A stretch of DNA of 64,000 nt from Siculibacillus lacustris (lineage in GTDB: Bacteria > Pseudomonadota > Alphaproteobacteria > Rhizobiales > Ancalomicrobiaceae). Made by a program: the position numbers and the translations under genes. Below, piece by piece: positions 59,868 through 64,000 of the stretch (positions within the stretch are counted from its first letter, which is position 1; the number at the start of each line of letters is the position of its first letter). The notes under the pieces were generated by a model that was given only the letters and a program-made list of their open reading frames with translations, was not told where the DNA came from and did not search any database. The DNA lies in the NCBI RefSeq assembly GCF_004328075.1, contig NZ_SJFN01000001.1:1-64000 (forward strand), written 5' to 3'.

Positions 59868-60527
59868 ATGTCCGCCGACGCACCGATCCGCCCCTTCGTC
59901 GTCGCCATCGACGGGCCCGCCGCCGCCGGCAAAGGCACGCTGGCGACGGCACTCGCCGCCCATCTCGGCCTGCCCTATCTCGACACCGGCCTGCTCTACC
60001 GGACGATCGGCAAGATCATGGCCGACCGCGGCTGGGATCTCGACGACGGCGAACTCGCCGGGCAGTTGGCGGGGGCGCTCGATCCCGAAGATCTGAAGCG
60101 GCCGGATCTGCGCGGCCGCGAGGCGGGGGAACTGGCGTCGCGGGTGGCGGTGCATCCGCAGGTGCGCGCGGCGCTGGTCGACTTCCAGCGCGGCTTCGCG
60201 GCGACGCCGCCGGGCGCGGTGCTCGACGGACGCGACATCGGCACGGTGATCTGCCCCGAAGCGCAGGTGAAGATCTTCGTCACCGCGAGCGCCGAGGTGC
60301 GGGCGCGGCGGCGCACCGACGAACTCGCGGCCAAGGGCCGCAGCGTCGATTACGCCCGGATCCTCGACGAGGTACGCGAACGCGACGCCCGCGATTCGTC
60401 GCGGGCGACCGCGCCGCTGAAGGCCGCCGACGACGCCGTGGTGCTCGACACCTCGACGCTCGATCGCGACGGCGCCCTGGCCGCGGCACTCGCCATCGTC
60501 GCGGCGAAGCGCGCCGCGGTCGCATGA
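59868..60527 (+). CDS. cmk: Cytidylate kinase
   Basis: A 219-residue CMP/dCMP kinase. The P-loop GPAAAGKGTLA is at about residues 16-26, followed by LPYLDTGLLYRTIG, the LDGRDIGTVICPEA block and ERDARDSSRATAPL, the LID region. It makes CDP for nucleotide and lipid synthesis. In proteobacteria cmk usually sits directly before rpsA; here a 1.3-kb segment with a MerR gene and a decarboxylase-like gene lies between them. Confidence 0.95.
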   Translation: MSADAPIRPFVVAIDGPAAAGKGTLATALAAHLGLPYLDTGLLYRTIGKIMADRGWDLDDGELAGQLAGALDPEDLKRPDLRGREAGELASRVAVHPQVRAALVDFQRGFAATPPGAVLDGRDIGTVICPEAQVKIFVTASAEVRARRRTDELAAKGRSVDYARILDEVRERDARDSSRATAPLKAADDAVVLDTSTLDRDGALAAALAIVAAKRAAVA

Positions 60528-60638
60528 GGCGCGCGCACCCGCCGGCGTTTTCTCGACCACGTTCCGAAGACCCGTCGCGATCCGCCGGTCGCCCGCCGCC
60601 CTGCGCGGGCTGCGGGGCCGGGGCGCCGCAAACGCCGC

Positions 60639-60669
60639 TTGACCTGGAGTGCGCTCCAGCTCGTAGCCT
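60639..60669 (+). promoter_or_regulatory. MerR-type promoter/operator
   Basis: TTGACC (60639-60644) and TAGCCT (60664-60669) are separated by a long 19-base spacer, the hallmark of MerR-activated promoters. The spacer region holds the dyad CTGGAGTGCGCTCCAG (60644-60659). It lies 37 bases before the MerR gene, so it is presumably autoregulated. Confidence 0.8.
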
Positions 60670-60705
60670 CGCGGACCTCGATCGGCCTTCGGAAAGGCAT
60701 TCCCC

Positions 60706-61092
60706 ATGTTCATCGGCGATCTCGTCGCGGCGACCGGCCTCGGGCACGACACGCTGCGGTGGTACGAGAAGATCGGCCTGATCCCGCCGCCGCCCCGCGA
60801 CCGCGGCGGCCGGCGGGTCTATCCGGGCGAGACCCTCGCCTGGATCGCCTTCCTCGGACGGCTCAAGTCGACCGGCATGGGGATCGCCGAGATGCGGGTC
60901 TACGCCGCGCTGCGGGCCCAGGGCGACGTCACCGCGGCGGCGCGGCGCGAGCTCCTGGAGCGGCATCGCGAGCGGGTGCGGGCGGCGATCGCCGCGCTCG
61001 GCGAAAACCTCGCGGTACTCGACGACAAGATCGAGATCTATCGGACGATCGAAGCCGCCGCCCCCTGCCCTACCCCGGAGATCCAGCCATGA
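60706..61092 (+). CDS. MerR family transcriptional regulator
   Basis: A 128-residue regulator. The N-terminal helix-turn-helix reads IGDLVAATGLGHDTLRWYEKIGLIPPPPRDRGGRRVYPGETLAWIAFLGRLKSTGMGIAEMR, followed by a dimerisation helix to about residue 120. There are no cysteines for metal binding, so the inducer is probably organic or the protein belongs to the AdhR-like aldehyde/electrophile-responsive group. Its stop overlaps the next start (ATGA), and a textbook MerR promoter precedes it. Confidence 0.9.
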   Translation: MFIGDLVAATGLGHDTLRWYEKIGLIPPPPRDRGGRRVYPGETLAWIAFLGRLKSTGMGIAEMRVYAALRAQGDVTAAARRELLERHRERVRAAIAALGENLAVLDDKIEIYRTIEAAAPCPTPEIQP

Positions 61093-61523
61093 CCGAATCC
61101 CTCTCCCTCGACCGCTTCGAACGCGGCTCCGCCAAGCTCGCCGAGATCGACGGCGCCGCCGGCCACGCGGTGGTCGCGGCGCTGGCCGACATCGCCCCCG
61201 ACTTCGCGCGCCTGCTGGTCGAATTCGGCTTCGGCGACGTCTACGCCCGGCCGGGGCTCGACCTGCGCTCGCGCGAGATCGCCACCATCGCCGCCCTGAC
61301 CGCCCTGGGCACCGCGACACCGCAGCTGAAGGTCCATCTCGAGGCCGGGCTCAACGTCGGCCTGACCCCCGACGAGATCGTCGAGACGCTGATCCAGATG
61401 GCGCTCTACGCCGGCTTCCCGGCGGCGCTGAACGGGCTGTTCGCGGCCAAGGAGGTGTTCGCGGCGCGCGGGCTGCGGCCGAGCGGGGTCTCGGCCGTGG
61501 CCGATCGCGCCGGAAACACGTGA
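61089..61523 (+). CDS. Carboxymuconolactone decarboxylase family protein
   Basis: A 144-residue AhpD-fold protein. It shows LDLRSREIATIAALTALGTATPQLKVHLEAGLNVGLTPDEIVETLIQMALYAGFPAALNGL, the PcaC-like pattern, and has no CxxC, so it is not a peroxidase of the AhpD type. It is co-transcribed with the MerR gene; such MerR/CMD pairs are often linked to stress from aldehydes or quinones. The true substrate is unknown. Confidence 0.88.
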   Translation: MTESLSLDRFERGSAKLAEIDGAAGHAVVAALADIAPDFARLLVEFGFGDVYARPGLDLRSREIATIAALTALGTATPQLKVHLEAGLNVGLTPDEIVETLIQMALYAGFPAALNGLFAAKEVFAARGLRPSGVSAVADRAGNT

Positions 61524-61539
61524 AATCCCGCGGTGGCGC

Positions 61540-61568
61540 TTGCCCGCGGGGCCCGCATCCGCTATGGA
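61540..61568 (+). promoter_or_regulatory. Candidate rpsA promoter
   Basis: The 307-base gap 61524-61830 has no gene. It holds TTGCCC (61540-61545), a 17-base spacer and TATGGA (61563-61568), a fair sigma-70 promoter that would give a leader of about 255 bases. The long leader could be a site of autogenous S1 control; a short palindrome CCTCTCGATCGGAGG is at 61741-61755. Confidence 0.45.
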
Positions 61569-61830
61569 ACGCCGGTTCGATCGGCCGGGCTCCAACGAGT
61601 GCGGACCGTCCGTGCGGTGGCCTCGTCGGAGGCCGTCGGCTCCGCCTCCAGCGGCACGGGCGACCCTTCGGACGCATGGACTTCACCGGTCTCGATCATC
61701 GTTCGCCGGCGCCGGCCCGCGGAGAACCTCCGTGGCAGCCCCTCTCGATCGGAGGGGTCGGACATGATCGAAACTGCGCATCAACACGAACCCGCCGGCG
61801 CACGCCGAACCATCGGCTTCAGGAGTTTCA

Positions 61831-63525
61831 ATGTCTCAGATGAACCCCACGCGCGAAGATTTCGCGGCTCTCCTCGACGAGTCGATGGAGGGGTCCAATC
61901 TCTACGAAGGCAGTGTCGTCAAGGGCACGGTCGTCGCGATCGAGAAGGACCTCGCCGTCATCGACGTCGGACTGAAGGTCGAAGGCCGCGTCGCGCTGAA
62001 GGAATTCGGCCTGCCCGGCCGCGAGAGCACCCTCAAGGTCGGCGACATCGTCGAGGTCTATCTCGACCGCGTCGAGAACGCCCTCGGTGAGGCGGTCATC
62101 TCCCGCGAGAAGGCCCGCCGCGAAGAGAGCTGGACCCGTCTCGAGGAGGCCTTCGCCAAGAACGAGAAGGTCACCGGCCTGATCTTCAACCAGGTCAAGG
62201 GCGGCTTCACCGTCGATCTCGACGGCGCCGTGGCGTTCCTGCCGCGCTCCCAGGTCGACATCCGCCCGGTGCGCGACGTCGGCCCGCTGATGCACGTGCC
62301 GCAGCCGTTCCAGATCCTCAAGATGGACAAGCGCCGCGGCAACATCGTCGTGTCGCGCCGGACCGTTCTCGAAGAGACCCGGGCGGAACAGCGTTCCGAG
62401 CTGGTCCAGAGCCTGCAGGAAGGCCAGATCGTCGACGGCGTGGTCAAGAACATCACCGACTACGGTGCGTTCGTCGACCTCGGCGGCATCGACGGCCTGC
62501 TGCACGTCACCGACATCGCGTGGCGCCGCATCAACCATCCGTCCGAGGTTCTCACCATCGGTCAGACCGTCAAGGTCCAGATCATCCGCGTGAACCCCGA
62601 GACCCACCGCATCTCCCTCGGCATGAAGCAGCTCGAGGCCGATCCGTGGGAGGGCATCGCCGCCAAGTATCCGGTGCAGGCGAAGTTCCAGGGTCGCGTG
62701 ACCAACATCACCGACTACGGCGCGTTCGTCGAACTGGAGCCGGGCATCGAAGGCCTGATCCACGTCTCCGAGATGAGCTGGACCAAGAAGAACGTCCATC
62801 CGGGCAAGATCGTCGCCACTTCGCAGGAAGTGGAAGTGATGGTGCTCGAGGTCGATCCGGTCAAGCGTCGCATCTCGCTCGGCCTGAAGCAGACCCTGTC
62901 GAACCCCTGGGAGGTCTTCACCGAGAAGTACCCGCCGGGCACGGTCGTCGAAGGCGAAGTCAAGAACAAGACCGAGTTCGGTCTGTTCGTCGGCCTCGAC
63001 GGCGACGTCGACGGGATGGTCCACCTCTCCGATCTCGACTGGAACCGTCCGGGCGAGCAGGTCATCGAGGAGTTCCGTCGCGGCGACAAGATCAAGGCCG
63101 TGGTCCTCGACGTGGATGTCGACAAGGAGCGGATCTCGCTCGGCGTCAAGCAGCTCGCCGGTGACCCCTTCGAGAAGGCCGGCGACATCCGTCGCGGCTC
63201 GATCGTCACCTGCGAAGTGACGGAAGTGAAGGACGCCGGTCTCGAAGTGAAGATCGTCGACACCGAGTTCTCGACCTTCATCAAGCGTTCGGAACTGGCG
63301 CGCGAGCGTCCCGACCAGCGCCCGGATCGCTTCGCCGTCGGCGAGCGTCTCGATGCCCGCGTCATCCAGTTCGACCGCAAGACCCGCAAGGTCTCGGTGT
63401 CGATCAAGGCGCTGGAAATGGCCGAAGAGAAGGAAGCGATCGCGCAGTTCGGTTCGTCCGACAGCGGCGCCTCCCTCGGCGACATCCTCGGGGCGGCGCT
63501 GCGCGCCCGCACCGACGACAAGTGA
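61831..63525 (+). CDS. rpsA: 30S ribosomal protein S1
   Basis: A 564-residue protein with six S1 RNA-binding repeats. Clear repeat cores include VVKNITDYGAFVDLGGIDGLLHVTDI, RVTNITDYGAFVELEPGIEGLIHVSEM, EVKNKTEFGLFVGLDGDVDGMVHLSDL and KDAGLEVKIVDTEFSTFIKRSEL. It recruits mRNA to the 30S subunit. AGGAG is 5 bases before the ATG. Codon use is more biased than in neighbours, as expected of a highly expressed gene. The length is normal. Confidence 0.97.
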   Translation: MSQMNPTREDFAALLDESMEGSNLYEGSVVKGTVVAIEKDLAVIDVGLKVEGRVALKEFGLPGRESTLKVGDIVEVYLDRVENALGEAVISREKARREESWTRLEEAFAKNEKVTGLIFNQVKGGFTVDLDGAVAFLPRSQVDIRPVRDVGPLMHVPQPFQILKMDKRRGNIVVSRRTVLEETRAEQRSELVQSLQEGQIVDGVVKNITDYGAFVDLGGIDGLLHVTDIAWRRINHPSEVLTIGQTVKVQIIRVNPETHRISLGMKQLEADPWEGIAAKYPVQAKFQGRVTNITDYGAFVELEPGIEGLIHVSEMSWTKKNVHPGKIVATSQEVEVMVLEVDPVKRRISLGLKQTLSNPWEVFTEKYPPGTVVEGEVKNKTEFGLFVGLDGDVDGMVHLSDLDWNRPGEQVIEEFRRGDKIKAVVLDVDVDKERISLGVKQLAGDPFEKAGDIRRGSIVTCEVTEVKDAGLEVKIVDTEFSTFIKRSELARERPDQRPDRFAVGERLDARVIQFDRKTRKVSVSIKALEMAEEKEAIAQFGSSDSGASLGDILGAALRARTDDK

Positions 63526-63532
63526 TCGCGCC

Positions 63533-63604
63533 GGCCGGGCCTTCGGGTCCGGCCGAACGCAACGCTTCTCGAGACCCGCGTCGGGGAACCGGCGCGGGTC
63601 TTTC
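63533..63604 (+). terminator. Double hairpin terminator of rpsA
   Basis: The first stem, GGCCGGGCC (63533-63541) with GGTCCGGCC (63546-63554), has a stable TTCG tetraloop. The second, AGACCCGCG (63572-63580) with CGCGGGTCT (63593-63601), runs into TTTCG and is the better intrinsic terminator. Confidence 0.8.
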
Positions 63605-63730
63605 GTCGTCGCCACGCCCCCCCGGGGCGCCGATTTCGGCACCGTCGGCAGGCGGCGAAGAAATGTGACTGGACGCGCCCTTTGCTTCGTCGCCTAATGG
63701 CGAAAGCGTCATCGGAACCGCTCGTTGATG

Positions 63731-63759
63731 CCGTCACTCTCCCGTCATCGAACCTTCGT
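63731..63759 (+). promoter_or_regulatory. Pho box upstream of Na/Pi cotransporter gene
   Basis: CCGTCAC (63731-63737), TCTC, CCGTCAT (63742-63748), CGAA, CCTTCGT (63753-63759): two good and one weak 7-base units with exact 4-base spacing, as in PhoB sites. It ends 33 bases before the start codon of a phosphate-transport gene. Confidence 0.65.
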
Positions 63760-63792
63760 CGAAAGGTCTCGTCCCGAGAGGCGCCCGCGCCC

Positions 63793-64000
63793 ATGGCCAC
63801 CACGTCGTTGCTCGTCGATCTCGCCGGAACCGTCGCGCTGCTGCTGTGGGGCATCCACATGGTGCAGACCGGGATCCAGCGGGCCTTCGGATCGAGCCTG
63901 CGACGGGTGATGGCGGCGTGGGTCGGCGGACGCCTGCCGGCCTTCGCCACCGGCCTCGGAATCACCGCGGCGCTGCAGTCGTCGACCGCCACCGGCCTGA
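63793..64000 (+). CDS. Na/Pi cotransporter family protein, N-terminal part
   Basis: The gene runs off the right edge; 69 residues are visible. The sequence opens with a membrane helix containing LAGTVALLLWGIHMVQTGIQRAFGSSLRR and continues to GLGITAALQSSTATGL, the first QSSTA repeat of NptA-type sodium/phosphate cotransporters. A Pho box upstream suits a phosphate-related role. Whether a PhoU-like C-terminal domain is present cannot be seen. Confidence 0.85.
   Translation, partial: MATTSLLVDLAGTVALLLWGIHMVQTGIQRAFGSSLRRVMAAWVGGRLPAFATGLGITAALQSSTATGL

Noticed and set aside
63706-63712. GCGTCAT as an additional Pho-box unit
   Set aside because: It is 25 bases from the next unit, out of phase with the 11-base periodicity.

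Overview
This is a GC-rich (roughly 70 % by eye) chromosomal window from a free-living, metabolically versatile alphaproteobacterium, most likely of the order Hyphomicrobiales. The basis is the dense set of ABC uptake operons, the long genes with G/C-rich third positions, a complex-I NDUFA9-like protein, and the cmk...rpsA neighbourhood. I cannot name the genus. I see no rRNA, CRISPR array, transposase or phage module.

Left part (1-17.9 kb, + strand): sugar-acid catabolism. The end of uxaC is followed by a Tat-exported binding protein and an ABC transporter, then uxuA. Next come a DUF1537-type four-carbon acid-sugar kinase with a PdxA2-type dehydrogenase (the pair known for D-threonate), a DeoR regulator, a PrpR-type sigma-54 activator, and kdgT behind a very good -24/-12 promoter. 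A nickel-pincer racemase set follows (larA, larC, larE, larB), ending in glycerate kinase. The logic is uptake of hexuronates, aldonates and small hydroxy acids, stereochemical correction by a nickel enzyme, phosphorylation and entry into glycolysis.

Middle (17.9-39.2 kb): a LysR / aldo-keto reductase pair, then two peptide-scavenging operons on the - strand. The first (RpiR, fused double ATPase, binding protein, two permeases, P1 aminopeptidase, M55 D-aminopeptidase, isoaspartyl peptidase, small monooxygenase, AroQ-like protein) is divergent from a D-amino-acid transaminase. The second (creatininase, DppBCDF-like transporter, polysaccharide deacetylase) is divergent from a MarR regulator and a second peptide-binding protein. 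Together they look built for D-amino-acid, beta- or isoaspartyl peptides such as cell-wall fragments.

39.3-55.3 kb: a polar amino-acid ABC operon, an LrgA/LrgB pair, a chemoreceptor, and a ugpBAEC glycerol-3-phosphate operon behind a four-repeat Pho box. These are followed by a cysteine hydrolase divergent from a GlxA-like regulator, a 3-hydroxyacyl-CoA dehydrogenase, and an unknown 508-residue protein.

55.5-57.8 kb: an accessory locus with a polymorphic-toxin-like effector, whose C-terminal module is visibly lower in GC, and a directly adjoining small immunity-like gene. It lies beside a tRNA-Leu(CAG) gene. The right end returns to core genome: NDUFA9-like protein, GST, cmk, a MerR/carboxymuconolactone decarboxylase pair wedged between cmk and rpsA, rpsA, and the start of a Na/Pi cotransporter gene that also has a Pho box.

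Three binding-protein genes inside ABC operons are each followed directly by a strong stem-loop, suggesting a shared way of making more binding protein than membrane components.
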